Shown: positions 49,523 to 60,294 of the stretch, piece after piece
Position numbering within the stretch: position 1 is the first letter of the stretch
How the letters are laid out: each line of letters starts with the position of its first letter
Program-made: the position numbers and the translations under genes
DNA from: Cornus controversa
Lineage: Eukaryota > Streptophyta > Magnoliopsida > Cornales > Cornaceae
Length of the DNA: 64,000 bases
Direction of reading: 5' to 3'
NCBI GenBank assembly: GCA_026545225.1
Contig: CM048845.1
Location: 121,461,033-121,525,032 of the forward strand
Notes under the pieces: model-generated
Database searches by the model: none
What the model saw: only the letters and a program-made list of their open reading frames with translations
Told to the model about the DNA's origin: nothing

Positions 49523-50187
49523 ACATATATCTGTCCTCATGAGATGTTCTTGTACTGCAGAACAAACTTGCTGGCAAGTTATGTTTAATTTTATACCTTC
49601 CTTGTAATAGTACAATGAATTTGGCTTGGGTTCAGCCGTGACACGGCACAAGAGCAGAAAGTATAGAATAGAGAAGGCTAGCATACATCTTCACACATTC
49701 AATCATCAATTTTTTTTAATAATAAAAAATATTAATTAACCAATAGTTGGGTGTGTGTTAAGAAAATATATCTCGAAATTATTCTATATTTTCTCTCACA
49801 GGGGATAAACAAGTCAAAGTCGTTTCCGCATCTATGTCACTAGTGTAATCCAAGGTCATTTTTGGGATAAACTTGAATTTGGTGGGGTTGATAGGGTTAG
49901 GTTCAAATTTGTTCAGTTAACCTCAAATTTGACTTGATTTATTGGGTTACTAATATAAAAAATAAAAAATAAAAAAATTGAGTTTGGTTTCAAGTTGGGA
50001 CGATTTTCAACCAAATACCAAGTCAAGCGACTAGTTGTTGTAAGTCCATTCAAAGACTAGGTTGGACGCAAGATGAATTAAAGTTGACACAGTAAAAGTT
50101 GCACCTCTAAGCTATGTAATTAACGGAATGCAATGATTGATAGTACTGCACAACGCTTGGATGATTGTTGCTAGAATTCCTTCAAAT
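48955..50187. other. Non-coding, no gene seen
   Basis: TA/CATA microsatellite at about 49491-49531. No recognised domain or transposon end. Open frames here are short and unconvincing. Confidence 0.5.
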
Positions 50188-50377
50188 TTCAAATAAGAGT
50201 AAAATGTGAACCAAAAAAAACTTTATACTTTACCCATTTTGTGAAAAAAAAATAAAAAGACCTCGAAGTTCAAAAATCTCAATAAACTTTATAAAATGGG
50301 CAATAAATGTAATTAAAATAAAAAATTACAAAACTACCTATTGATAAAAATGGTCAATTTTTTTTTCTTTTTACATA

Positions 50378-50873
50378 TGTGGATCATATAAATAGCACAA
50401 ATAAACGGCCCAAAAGAAATAAAAGAAGGAGCCAGGCCCAAATCAGATCCAACCGTACCAAGGATGGGTTGGGCCAGAATCCACAAGATTGATCAGGCCC
50501 AAATCAGAGACAACCCTACCCATGATGGGCTGACCCAGAATAAAAAGGGGCATACCCCACTTAGGCGTAACAGATGGACCAGTAAAACTCCGGCACAACA
50601 CCCGAACACCCACCTCCTGCTCCAGAAGATTGGAACGATCTACTCATCAAGGATCAAGATAAATACGATTGAAGATAAGACTGAAGTCATCGTTACCCTA
50701 CCACCTCATGCTTCAAGAAGTAGTATAAAAGGAAAGAGACCCCATTGTAGAGAGGGAGAGTTTTTTCCGGAGAGAATAAAATAACAGTAAAAAGTTATCC
50801 TGTTTATTACATTTTTATCTTTGTTTATCTCAATATATCAGTTATCTGAGCGTTATATTTCCTGACACTTACA
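50378..50873 (+). repeat. 5' LTR of the Tat element
   Basis: TGTGGATCAT...ACACTTACA. TATA box tataaaa at 50724-50730. The aataaa at about 50776 suits the poly(A) signal of the same unit in the 3' copy. Transcription probably starts about 30 bases after the TATA box. Confidence 0.93.
50724..50730 (+). promoter_or_regulatory. TATA box of the 5' LTR
   Basis: tataaaa within agtataaaaggaaagag; repeated in the 3' LTR. Confidence 0.75.
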
Positions 50874-50876
50874 CTT

Positions 50877-50895
50877 TGGCGCCTTCTGTGGGAAC
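50877..50895 (+). promoter_or_regulatory. Primer binding site of the Tat element
   Basis: tggcgccttctgtgggaac begins three bases after the LTR. It resembles the TGGCGCC-type primer sites of Tat/Athila elements; the exact tRNA is not assigned. Confidence 0.8.
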
Positions 50896-50946
50896 AGTAA
50901 CGAAAAGCTCCCTGGAATCACCGAAGCATACCATTCAGAGAGAGTA

Positions 50947-52989
50947 ATGGTTGGGTCCACTCGAGCGGCCATTTACACTGATGACTCCCCCCCAATGAGG
51001 GAGGACGAAGACCGTGATGCCAACAATGTGTTAAGACGACAAATGGAGATACTGCAGCAAGAAAATGCGCGACTACGTGAGGAAATACGAGAAGACAGAC
51101 GTGTACCGACAGAACCATTTAATCATGCCAGTCAACAGCCTGAAGACGCGGAGCACCAAGCAAGGCCATATCAACGCTTTGAGAGGAGTATGGTAAATGA
51201 AGAGCCCGCGAGGTTTACTGAACGTACTAAGCCGAATGAAGGGCTCGATCCGATGCGGACAGAGGAGCAGAAGACAATGCATGAACAAATCCGAAGAGAA
51301 GTGGATACGATCAGACGTGATTTCCAAACCGAATCTCCCTCAGATCTGGCTGCACAAGCAGTGCGAGATGTTTTGCAGTCACCTTTTGCAGATCATATAT
51401 TGCAATCAAATATTCCTACAAAGTTCAAGATACCTTCGTTCACCAGTTTCGATGGCCGAACTGATCCCGTTGAACATATATACCATGTTCAACAACGAAT
51501 GGCTTTAAATAACGATGATGATAGTTTAATGTGTCGAATGTTTTCAACTACCCTTTGCGGATCAGCATTGATATGGTTCAAGCAGCGACCTTCAAGAACC
51601 ATTAATAACTTCCAATCCCTTTGTGAGCAATTTATCACTCAATATGTGGGTAATAGGCGACCTAAAAAGACCATGTCCTCTTTGTTCTCCCTTAAACAAC
51701 TTAATGGGGAGCCATTAAAAGCTTTCCTTGCTCGGTTTAATCTCGAAATATCTTTGATCGACGGATGTGATCAATCTACAGAGGTAGAAGCTTTCCGGGT
51801 AACCATGAACAGTGGCACTGAGTTTTATCGAGCATTGTTAAAAAAACCCCCGAAGAACATGGGCATGTTGAACAACAAGGCTCAGGGATATATTGCCATT
51901 GAAGAGGACGATTCTCGCCTGAGTCAACCCTCATCTCTCATTACTGTTGCCCTCCCAAGAAGCAGGCAATTAGGGAACTCATCGAACGAAAATCGAACGA
52001 CCCCCATAAATTTTTCCCCCGGCAAAAGACCCAGGGTCGACCGAAAGGAAACCCCTCTCAAAGTTACGTTGAGTCGTTTGTTCCAAGAAACAGTCAGTCG
52101 GGGCATTTTCAGGAATCCTCCTCCTTTGACAGCTCCAATTGAAATGAGAGACAGGACTAAACACTGCTCTTTCCACAAAGATGTGGGGCACACTACAGAT
52201 GATTGCCGGAACTTACGTAATCAGGTAGAACTCCTCATATCCAGAGGAGAACTGGCCGATTATGTGTTATCTGCTACTGCTTCTCGAAACATTGCACCTC
52301 ATTCCACACGGAAAGTAAATGAAGGGCCACCAGCAAAGATCATTGATACTATTCATGGGCACGCCCAACAATGGAAATCCGATGTCCACATCGTTAAAGG
52401 AAGGAAAAGTCCAAAGGGCAGAAGGGCCATGACGATACGCGATTTTCCGAACGAGCGTGTATCTACCGATATCACTTTCCATCGATGGGACATGTTAAAG
52501 GTGCAGACACCCCATGAAGACCCATTGGTTCTGACTTTGACAATATCAGGATGCCTCGTTCGACGCATTCTTGTGGACACAGGGTCAAGTGCCAATGTGA
52601 TGACCCTGTCAACCTTTGAGCAATTGGGCTTCGCAGCATCTCAAGCAAGTCGAACCCACAATCCCCTTGTAGGGTTTGACGGGACTCGAGTAACTCCTTT
52701 CGGAACTACCCTCCTCCCGATAGAGGCAGCGCACAGAATTCTCAATGAGGTTTTTGTAATCGTTGAGACCAATTCCCCCTATAATGTTATCCTAGGCAGA
52801 GGATGGATCCATAGAATGAGAGGAGTTCCGTCGACACTCCACCAAGTGATGAAATGCTTATCCATCAATGGACAAAGCATTGACAATATATGGGGTGATC
52901 AGGAGGCGGCACGAATGTGTTACGCTGTTGCGTTAAAAGGCATTGAACCTATTGAAGCAATTCCCAACATCCAGGGTCCTTCTCAATAG
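50947..52989 (+). CDS. Gag-protease of the Tat retrotransposon
   Basis: 680 residues from ATG 50947. It has a charged coiled-coil-like N-terminus (about residues 20-60), then the retrotransposon Gag domain (FKIPSFTSFDGRTDP, LIWFKQRPSRTI, SLFSLKQLNGEPLKAFLARF), a Tat-type metal-binding motif CSFHKDVGHTTDDC, and an aspartic protease with DTGSSANV (about residue 545) and a C-terminal ILGRGW motif. It makes the virus-like particle shell and the processing enzyme. The frame ends at TAG (52987-52989), in the same frame as pol and in a readthrough-type context. No frameshift or internal stop is seen. Confidence 0.93.
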   Translation: MVGSTRAAIYTDDSPPMREDEDRDANNVLRRQMEILQQENARLREEIREDRRVPTEPFNHASQQPEDAEHQARPYQRFERSMVNEEPARFTERTKPNEGLDPMRTEEQKTMHEQIRREVDTIRRDFQTESPSDLAAQAVRDVLQSPFADHILQSNIPTKFKIPSFTSFDGRTDPVEHIYHVQQRMALNNDDDSLMCRMFSTTLCGSALIWFKQRPSRTINNFQSLCEQFITQYVGNRRPKKTMSSLFSLKQLNGEPLKAFLARFNLEISLIDGCDQSTEVEAFRVTMNSGTEFYRALLKKPPKNMGMLNNKAQGYIAIEEDDSRLSQPSSLITVALPRSRQLGNSSNENRTTPINFSPGKRPRVDRKETPLKVTLSRLFQETVSRGIFRNPPPLTAPIEMRDRTKHCSFHKDVGHTTDDCRNLRNQVELLISRGELADYVLSATASRNIAPHSTRKVNEGPPAKIIDTIHGHAQQWKSDVHIVKGRKSPKGRRAMTIRDFPNERVSTDITFHRWDMLKVQTPHEDPLVLTLTISGCLVRRILVDTGSSANVMTLSTFEQLGFAASQASRTHNPLVGFDGTRVTPFGTTLLPIEAAHRILNEVFVIVETNSPYNVILGRGWIHRMRGVPSTLHQVMKCLSINGQSIDNIWGDQEAARMCYAVALKGIEPIEAIPNIQGPSQ

Positions 52990-52995
52990 CAGTCA
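52987..52995 (+). promoter_or_regulatory. Amber stop in tobamovirus-type readthrough context
   Basis: The sequence is CAA TAG CAG TCA with TAG at 52987-52989. It fits UAG-CAR-YYA, the established leaky-stop signal of tobamovirus type, with CAA before it as in that signal. Gag-pro and pol lie in the same frame on its two sides. Confidence 0.75.
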
Positions 52996-55900
52996 ACATC
53001 AGTATACGAGAAGGAGAATGACCACGAAAAGGAGTGCCAGGATCATACTCCAGAAGACCTGTTATTTGTGCAGATAGATCCCGCTGACTTGACCCGAACG
53101 AGCCGGATAGGGATTCATGCTACTCGGACAGAGCAAGAAGAACTTACACAATTGCTCCAGCGCAATTTAGATGTTTTTGCGTGGGATCATACAGGAATGA
53201 TAGGAATTCATCCCCACACCGCATGTCACAGTCTGAATGTCAATCCAAAAGTAACACCTGTTAAACAACGCCAACGACGCTTTGCACCTGAACGCAATCG
53301 TATCATTGATGAAGAGGTGCAGAAATTGCTTAACGCTGGGCTAATTCGGGAAGTCTATTATCCTGAATGGATTTCTAATGTGGTGGTCGTTCAGAAGAAA
53401 AATGGAAAGTGGAGGGTATGCATTGATTTTACTAACGTGAACAAAGCTTGTCCGAAGGATAGTTATCCACTACCAAAGATCGATCAAATGATAGATGCTA
53501 CAACCGGTTATGAGAAGTTAAGTTTCTTGGACGCTTATTCCGGTTATAACCAAATCCCGATAAATCCCGGTGATGAAGAGCGGACGTCGTTTATAACCGA
53601 ACGAGGCACTTACTGTTACAAGGTAATGCCCTTTGGGTTAAAAAACGCAGGGGCGACATTCCAACGCATGGTTAATAAAGTGTTTTCTAAACAACTGGGG
53701 CACACCATTGAAGCGTATATAGACGATATTGTCGTCAAAAGTCGAAAGAAAGAGAATCATAACAGAGACTTACAAGAAGTCTTTGATGTGCTCAGAAGAC
53801 ATCGCATCAAATTGAATCCCACCAAGTGTACATTCGGGGTAACCGAAGGCAGGTTTTTGGGTCATATCGTCAGTCATTCCGGAATATCTGTCAGTCCAGA
53901 GCAAGCCAAGGCAATTTTGGAGCATCCTGAACCCAAAACCTTCAGAGATTTACAGGTACTAACAGGCCGAGTCGCCGCGTTAAGCCGGTTTATTTCCAAG
54001 TTATCGGACAAGTGTAAACCCTTCTTTGAAGCAATCCGATCCAAGGGAAGGACTGTTTGGCAAGAGGAACAACGAATCGCTTTGTCCAATCTCAAAAAGT
54101 ATATGGCTCATCCCCCTATTCTCGCAGTGGCATCCGAAGGGGAACGCTTATATCTTTATCTGGCAGTGTCCTCCACATCTACCAGCGCGGTACTCCTAAG
54201 GGAAGAAGATCACAAGCAATACCCAGTTTATTATTCCAGTCGGTCAATGAATGATCCTAAGCAGAGATACAATCCAACCGAGAAGGTTATCTTAGCACTC
54301 GTTCAGGCAAAAAAGAAATTACGGCATTATTTCGAATCACATCCCATCACCGTAGTAACTAACTGTCCCATCCGAAACATATTGAGCAAACCGGATATGT
54401 CCGGCCGCTTGTCTAGGTGGGCTATAGAGCTTAGCTCCTTTGACATCACGTATGTTCCTCGGACATCCATCAAAGGACAAGCTGTGGCTGATTTTCTCCT
54501 TGAGTATGATGATGAAAAGCTTATCGAAAAAACAAAAGAGCCCGAGTGGAAAATGCACATTGATGGGTCTACCAACCAAAATGGGGTAGGCATTGGAATT
54601 GAAATACAAGCTCCCGAAGGATCTATATTGCAACAATCACTTAGATTAAATTTCCTTGCATCAAATAATGAAGCTGAATATGAGGCCCTTCTCCACGGTT
54701 TGGAACTCGCCCGAGAATTACAAATACGCAACCTCCAGGTTAGTTGCGATTCTCAGTTGGTAGTTAAGCAACTAACAGAAGAATATGCTGTAAGAGATGA
54801 ACGAATGCGTGCTTATCAGCATAGGGCTCGATCGATCATAGCCCATATACCTACATTCACCATATGTCATATCCCTCGGTCAGACAACTTCCATGCTGAC
54901 AGCTTAGCATATGCCGCCTCCCATGATCTGGTTCGATCAATTCCTTCGGAGGTTGTTCTTGAACCTAGCATCTCATCTCCAATACAAGTTCTATGCATCC
55001 CTACAGAGCCAAGTTGGATAGATCCTTTGCGACTATATCTTGAAGAGGGCTTGTTACCCCCATCTAAAGAAGAGGCTAAAAGGATACGTCTCACTGCTCC
55101 AAAATATGCTTTAATTCACGGCCGATTGTATAGGCGTTCGCATTCCGGGCCCTACTTACGGTGCATAACCCCTCAGGAAGCCCAACGAGTCCTTAATGAA
55201 ATTCATAATGGGGAGTGTGGAAATCATTCAGGTTCTAGGTCCCTTGCTCACAAAATTCTTCTTCAAGGGTATTTTTGGCCATACCTTGCTAAAGATGCAC
55301 AAAGCCATGTTCTGAAGTGTGACAAATGTCAAAGATACGCTCCTACTCCACATCAGCCACCCGAAGAGCTTAGTTTAATGACCAGCCCGTGGCCTTTCGC
55401 GAGGTGGGCTATGGATATAGTGGGTCCTTTGCCACGAGCCCCAGGAAATAAAAGATATGTACTCTTGGCCACCGATTATTTCACCAAATGGGTGGAAGGG
55501 AAAGCTTATGTTACCATTTCACAAATGGAAGTACAGAATTTTGTATGGTCTCATATTATTTGCAGATTTGGACTTCCTGACTCGATTACAACGGACAATG
55601 GTACCAATCTTGCTGGGGCAGACATACAAGCATTTCTCCAGAAGTATGGCATCAATCAAAAGAAATCTTCTCGGTCATACCCTCAGGGTAACGGACAAGC
55701 AGAAATAACCAATCGTACTATCTTCCAGTGCCTAAAGAAAAAATTGACAGATCGCAAAGGAAAATGGCTTGAGGAACTTCCCAAGGTTCTGTGGGCATAT
55801 CGAACAACCCCAAGAAGACCCACAGGGGCAACCCCGTTCAGTCTTACTTATGGTACTGAAGCTGTCGTACCGATCGAAATTAATCTGCCAACACTTCGGT

Positions 55901-56253
55901 TGGACAATTATCAAGAAGAGTACAATGATGGAGCATTAGAACAGAATCTGGATTTATTGGATGAACGAAGGGAAACCGCCTTGATCAGACTGGCCTCCTA
56001 TCATCAGATGGTTACCAACAGTTACAACAAAAGAGTCAAACCCCGATCCTTTGTAGAAGGAGACTTGGTGCTGAGGAAAACAGAAATAGATACTAAAGAG
56101 CCAAAGGCGGGGAAATTAGCATCCAATTGGGAGGGACCGTATGAAGTCACAGAAGCAATTGGTAAAGGAGCATATCGTCTGCGACGGATCGAGGACGGAG
56201 CAAATGTTAAACTCCCCTGGAATGCGTCTAAATTAAGACGATATTATATGTAA
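52990..56253 (+). CDS. Pol of the Tat retrotransposon: RT, dual RNase H, integrase
   Basis: The frame is open from directly after the amber stop to 56253 and has no in-frame ATG before about 53195, so it is probably made as a readthrough fusion with gag-pro. Reverse transcriptase: WRVCIDFTNVN, LSFLDAYSGYNQI, MPFGLKNAGATFQRM and catalytic YIDD. First RNase H (degenerate; LYLYLAVS replaces the usual Asp motif). Additional RNase H with Asp in HIDGST, Glu in NNEAEYEAL, Asp in SCDSQLV and HADSLAYA. Integrase: H-H-C-C zinc finger (ending CDKC), catalytic Asp in AMDIVGPLP, Asp in TTDNGTN and Glu in PQGNGQAEITNR, and a C-terminal GPYEV domain. All catalytic residues of RT, the second RNase H and integrase are present. 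Confidence 0.93.
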   Translation, partial: QSTSVYEKENDHEKECQDHTPEDLLFVQIDPADLTRTSRIGIHATRTEQEELTQLLQRNLDVFAWDHTGMIGIHPHTACHSLNVNPKVTPVKQRQRRFAPERNRIIDEEVQKLLNAGLIREVYYPEWISNVVVVQKKNGKWRVCIDFTNVNKACPKDSYPLPKIDQMIDATTGYEKLSFLDAYSGYNQIPINPGDEERTSFITERGTYCYKVMPFGLKNAGATFQRMVNKVFSKQLGHTIEAYIDDIVVKSRKKENHNRDLQEVFDVLRRHRIKLNPTKCTFGVTEGRFLGHIVSHSGISVSPEQAKAILEHPEPKTFRDLQVLTGRVAALSRFISKLSDKCKPFFEAIRSKGRTVWQEEQRIALSNLKKYMAHPPILAVASEGERLYLYLAVSSTSTSAVLLREEDHKQYPVYYSSRSMNDPKQRYNPTEKVILALVQAKKKLRHYFESHPITVVTNCPIRNILSKPDMSGRLSRWAIELSSFDITYVPRTSIKGQAVADFLLEYDDEKLIEKTKEPEWKMHIDGSTNQNGVGIGIEIQAPEGSILQQSLRLNFLASNNEAEYEALLHGLELARELQIRNLQVSCDSQLVVKQLTEEYAVRDERMRAYQHRARSIIAHIPTFTICHIPRSDNFHADSLAYAASHDLVRSIPSEVVLEPSISSPIQVLCIPTEPSWIDPLRLYLEEGLLPPSKEEAKRIRLTAPKYALIHGRLYRRSHSGPYLRCITPQEAQRVLNEIHNGECGNHSGSRSLAHKILLQGYFWPYLAKDAQSHVLKCDKCQRYAPTPHQPPEELSLMTSPWPFARWAMDIVGPLPRAPGNKRYVLLATDYFTKWVEGKAYVTISQMEVQNFVWSHIICRFGLPDSITTDNGTNLAGADIQAFLQKYGINQKKSSRSYPQGNGQAEITNRTIFQCLKKKLTDRKGKWLEELPKVLWAYRTTPRRPTGATPFSLTYGTEAVVPIEINLPTLRLDNYQEEYNDGALEQNLDLLDERRETALIRLASYHQMVTNSYNKRVKPRSFVEGDLVLRKTEIDTKEPKAGKLASNWEGPYEVTEAIGKGAYRLRRIEDGANVKLPWNASKLRRYYM

Positions 56254-56616
56254 ATTATGAACATGAACATAACTATGGTAGTTGTACATATGTTGATAGC
56301 TTGCCATACATATTGCACATCCATGTTGAACATCGAAGAGCAAAATTTCCCGAAGGAATGATGCACCAACGGGATAACCGATCAAAAAGGAAAGGTTGAA
56401 CATATTGCTCTTAGAACAAACTAATATTGAACCAAGAACAGTATCGAACAAAGGGTAGTATTGAACATAAACACAAAGCAAAAAATTATGAGAGCAATAA
56501 GTTCTTAACATTTCATTTATAAACAAAGACAAAAAGAGTTTTTACATTCGAGAAATATCCCCCAAACATTCAAAATTTCTTGGTTAATACATTAAGCACA
56601 TGATCTTTCAGATCTT

Positions 56617-58761
56617 TCAGGCTGGCGGTTGCACCGTCTCTTGAACTTCCGCCAATGCTGGGGCGTCAGGAGCTGGGGGATCGGTAGTAGTCCCTTCGGT
56701 ACCCTCGATCGGTGCTACAACTTCCGTACCCTCATTCAACACCTCCTGGGCGGCTTCAGCTGATAAATCCGCTAATATGGGCTTCAGTAAATCACCAATA
56801 ACCCCTTCCTCAGCGGTTATCTCCGGATCGTCATAATGACCACCCACCACCCCCGATTCCTGATCACATTCTGTAGGATCACCTTTGTAAACAGGACTGT
56901 CAGACACACGGTCTTCATAACCGGTCCTGTAAGCCATAGCATTCCTTACTTGACAAACCCGAAACATCCTTCGGAAAAGAGATTGAACGGCCACTTCCAA
57001 TTTTTGATTCGCCTCAACAAGAGATTGGTTCATTGCCGTAAGTTCAGTTACCCGAGCTTCAGCCACCTCTCTTTCCTTTTTCGCTTTACCATAAGCATTA
57101 GAATATCTTCTCAATTTTTCATCTGACTCTTTGAGCTTGGCTTGCTCGGTCGTGATTACTCCCATTGCGGTTCCCAACCTGTCAGTTAATTTTGTGTTTT
57201 CTTCCGTTATCTTCTTCTTCTCTTCTTTAACATTTTCCAATTGAGTAGATGTAATCTCCAGTCTGCGGCACAACGTCATCGTAGCAAAATGACTCTGCAG
57301 AAATGTAAAATACCAACAATAACGCAAGTGGTCAATGAACGAACGATGATAATAAAAGGCACGCACAAGTGAAAATTCAATGGTTAGACCTTTAGTGAAC
57401 GAAGAGGTGCCATGTCCAAAAGCTCGGTCAGGCTAATATCATCCATAGCCTTTAAATCCAGAGGAGGCCACATTCCATGAGCAAGCGAACGGCAGGTATG
57501 GATGTCCCGGAAACTGGAATCATTCACTGTTAATGCAGCTCCATTGGGTTTAGTCAAGTGGGGCACCCAAGGGTCTGATGCATGAGTCCTACCCGAACCT
57601 GCAGAGGAAATTACTGGGGCCCGCAGTAAGCTGCCAGATCCTTGAGTGATCGACCGAGCAGTAACACCGGTAATCACTTCGCTTACTTTGGTACGTTTTT
57701 GACCCTGCCCATCAGATTGTTCACCTATCTGCGACGCCTCACTTAATACCCCCTTTCGCTTACCGACCAAATCCGTTCGATCGGTACCAGCCGGAACAAA
57801 AGTACTACAGTCCTGTTCTGCAACCTTTTTGTTCTTAGAGGATCTCACCGTAAGTGGGATACTCATATCTCCAGCCTCCCTTGCTTGCTGAGAGATTAAC
57901 TGTAAAATGCTAGGAACTATGAGATCTTTAGCGCTCGGCCGATCAGACCAAACCTTGAACTCTAAAGTCTTCGCTCGGCTACTTTCCTCTGCCGCAGGTA
58001 TAGCAAAGTCGTAATCTGCATAAACCCATCACATGATTAATATTACACATATATTACTGGGTAAAAACACATAGCTCATAAGCAGAGATTGTACCTAAAT
58101 GACCAAACTTCTTCGGAATAGGGAATTTTTCTGAGCTGGGCACACTCCAATCCCCTCCTACTACTACTAATTTCCCTTTCCACCCCTTATCCGAAGAAGG
58201 TTTGTCAGTACATATTGACCTACGGGACTTAGGAAATAAATGATATCTGTTCCGTTCATCCTTTATTCTCACCACCCGATAACACATCATCAAGTCATCA
58301 AAATCTAAATTTAAAGACCGAGTACAATTTAACGCTAACAAACAGGACACTACCCTAAAGAAGTTTGGGTTGACTTGCAAAGGTGCAAGACCAAGGGTAT
58401 TCAAAACCAAGTGATAAAAGGGATGAAGAGGAAAATGCAGTGCAGGCAAATGACCTACAGACAGAAGAATTTCTCCCTCGTTCACACCTTCACCCGAACG
58501 AAAGTTATACGTATTCGGGTAATGACGTAACGACACCTTATCGGAAATTTCCCTATCTCTCCTAAGTTTCGCTAAACTAAACCGATTGTTCCTACCTTCT
58601 AAGTCAGAGGGTACCAGATCCTCAACTCTTACATTCCCAATCTGTTCCACAGATTTAGAAGTAGCACCTGCTTCACCTCCATCCCCCGAAACTGACCTAG
58701 ACTCACTGTTACTACCACTGGTAGATTCACTACCACTCTGAGAACTATCATCCGTACCCAT
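56617..58761 (-). CDS. Antisense three-exon gene inside the Tat element (gypsy-type 'putative transposon' domain)
   Basis: Minus-strand gene between pol and the 3' LTR. Exons by eye: 58761-58095, 58015-57390, 57294-56617. Both introns are GT-AG, the frames join exactly (phase 1, then phase 0), and the product is about 656 residues. Exon 1 has a Ser/Asp-rich N-terminus, then a domain like the plant 'putative gypsy type transposon' family (ILLSVGHLPALHFPLHPFY, NPNFFRVVSCLLALN). Exon 2 is Ser/Gly-rich and basic with a nuclear-signal-like KRKG. Exon 3 is a long coiled coil (about 57260-56970), then an acidic Pro/Thr tail. Extra antisense reading frames are known in Tat elements; their role is not established. 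The frame is open throughout, so it is probably expressed from its own promoter (TATA at 58909-58916). Confidence 0.85.
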
Positions 58762-58908
58762 CTCTTATGATGTCAACACTATCTGATTTTGAACGATTAA
58801 TAAACAAACCAATCAAAACAAACACTGACCTCCGCGGATATTGTCGAGAGATGTTTCTGAATTACAGAGCGTTCGGGCTAAAAAGTAAAGGGGTAAAACC
58901 TTCCTTCC

Positions 58909-58916
58909 TTTATATA
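58909..58916 (-). promoter_or_regulatory. TATA box of the antisense gene
   Basis: The complement reads tatataaa within gcactatataaaggaag, about 150 bases upstream of the antisense ATG (58761). Confidence 0.65.
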
Positions 58917-59108
58917 GTGCCACCCCGCAGCAATCCCAATGCTTCCTCGACAACTCAACCGTCCAGACTATTTCGGCGTATCACGCCACCTTGCATAATA
59001 TCCGCGATCTCCTCGAAAACCCCAAACCCACACATTGTACCAACTTGGTAGGCGGCTCATTAAATGTAAATTGTCCTTTCATTTTTACCTTCCAAAATGC
59101 AAGGTAAA

Positions 59109-59120
59109 TTTAGGGGCAAG
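59109..59120 (+). promoter_or_regulatory. Polypurine tract of the Tat element
   Basis: tttaggggcaag abuts the 3' LTR, in the position expected for plus-strand priming. It is short for a polypurine tract, with a T-rich start and one C. Confidence 0.6.
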
Positions 59121-59616
59121 TGTGGATCATATAAATAGCACAAATAAACGGCCCAAAAGAAATAAAAGAAGGAGCCAGGCCCAAATCAGATCCAACCGTA
59201 CCAAGGATGGGTTGGGCCAGAATCCACAAGATTGATCAGGCCCAAATCAGAGACAACCCTACCCATGATGGGCTGACCCAGAATAAAAAGGGGCATACCC
59301 CACTTAGGCGTAACAGATGGACCAGTAAAACTCCGGCACAACACCCGAACACCCACCTCCTGCTCTAGAAGATTGGAACGATCTACTCATCAAGGATCAA
59401 GATAAATACGATTGAAGATAAGACTGAAGTCATCGTTACCCTACCACCTCATGCTTCAAGAAGTAGTATAAAAGGAAAGAGACCCCATTGTAGAGAGGGA
59501 GAGTTTTTTCCGGAGAGAATAAAATAACAGTAAAAAGTTATCCTGTTTATTACATTTTTATCTTTGTTTATCTCAATATATCAGTTATCTGAGCGTTATA
59601 TTTCCTGACACTGACA
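59121..59616 (+). repeat. 3' LTR of the Tat element
   Basis: Matches 50378-50873 with two differences seen by eye (C/T near 59366; T/G near 59613). Followed by the acata duplication. Confidence 0.93.
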
Positions 59617-60294
59617 ACATATTACTCTAATAATTTTATAGACAATGAATTTTAATGCACCAACAAAAAACATACAAACAACATAACTTTTGGAATTAAG
59701 TGTAATTTTTAAAACTTCACTAAACATATTTTAGATGTGATTTTTGCTGAATTGTTTGATATATTTAATTTATAATTAAATTAAGATTTTACAAAAAAAA
59801 AATGTATATAAAAAGAATAAAAATGCTATAAGTTCAAGAATTAGATGTAATAGTTTAGTATTATAATATATATAGTATAGATTTATTTATTTGTATTTAA
59901 AAATAAAAAGCATGTAATTTTCTGTTAATGTTAACCGTTAATTTATTATGAAGTAGAAGAGAAATTTGGTAGAAGACGTGTTTGAATATAAATGTAATTC
60001 TTTGTCAATTTAGTTTAGAAAATATTAGTAATTTATTTTTTAATTTATAAAGGTGTTAAAATATTTATAAAATATAAAATTTGTATACAATTGTACTCAA
60101 ATCTTAGGGGCAAAGGGTATTTTTAGAATTTTTATTTTTTAATTGATAGAGAGGGGGTCTTTTGCACAAAATGTGATAGTTAAATAATTATTTGCATAAA
60201 ATAAAAAATAAATAAATAAAAGTTTAGAAGGGATTTTTTGCAAACATACTAAAGTATAGAGTTTTATTTTATTTGCATTTTACCCTTCAAATAA

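Larger units (their letters stand above)
50378..59616 (+). mobile_element. Young Tat-lineage Ty3 LTR retrotransposon (complete)
   Basis: A 9,239-bp element with 496-bp LTRs, a tRNA-type primer site, gag-pro and pol in one frame separated by a single amber stop, integrase, and an antisense gene before the 3' LTR. The flanking duplication acata is at 50373-50377 and 59617-59621. The dual RNase H (degenerate first domain plus an intact additional one) and the extra antisense gene are hallmarks of the Tat lineage. By-eye LTR comparison shows only two differences, and all domains look intact, so the insertion is recent and possibly capable of transcription. Confidence 0.95.
50188..60294. mobile_element. 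Non-autonomous MULE split by the Tat retrotransposon
   Basis: The ends are gagtaaaatgtgaaccaaaa (from 50197) and the inverse-type ttttatttgcattttaccc (to 60285), with 'ctttatacttta'/'ctctatacttta' shared inside. Both are flanked by the same 9 bases, ttcaaataa (50188-50196 and 60286-60294), the length MULEs produce. Removing the nested retrotransposon and its 5-bp duplication leaves an element of about 845 bp without a gene. Confidence 0.8.

Noticed and set aside
49382-49684. Minus-strand frame with a signal-peptide-like start
   Set aside because: Crosses a TA microsatellite; no family resemblance or promoter.
54327-54731. Antisense frames within pol
   Set aside because: Shadows of the long intact pol frame.
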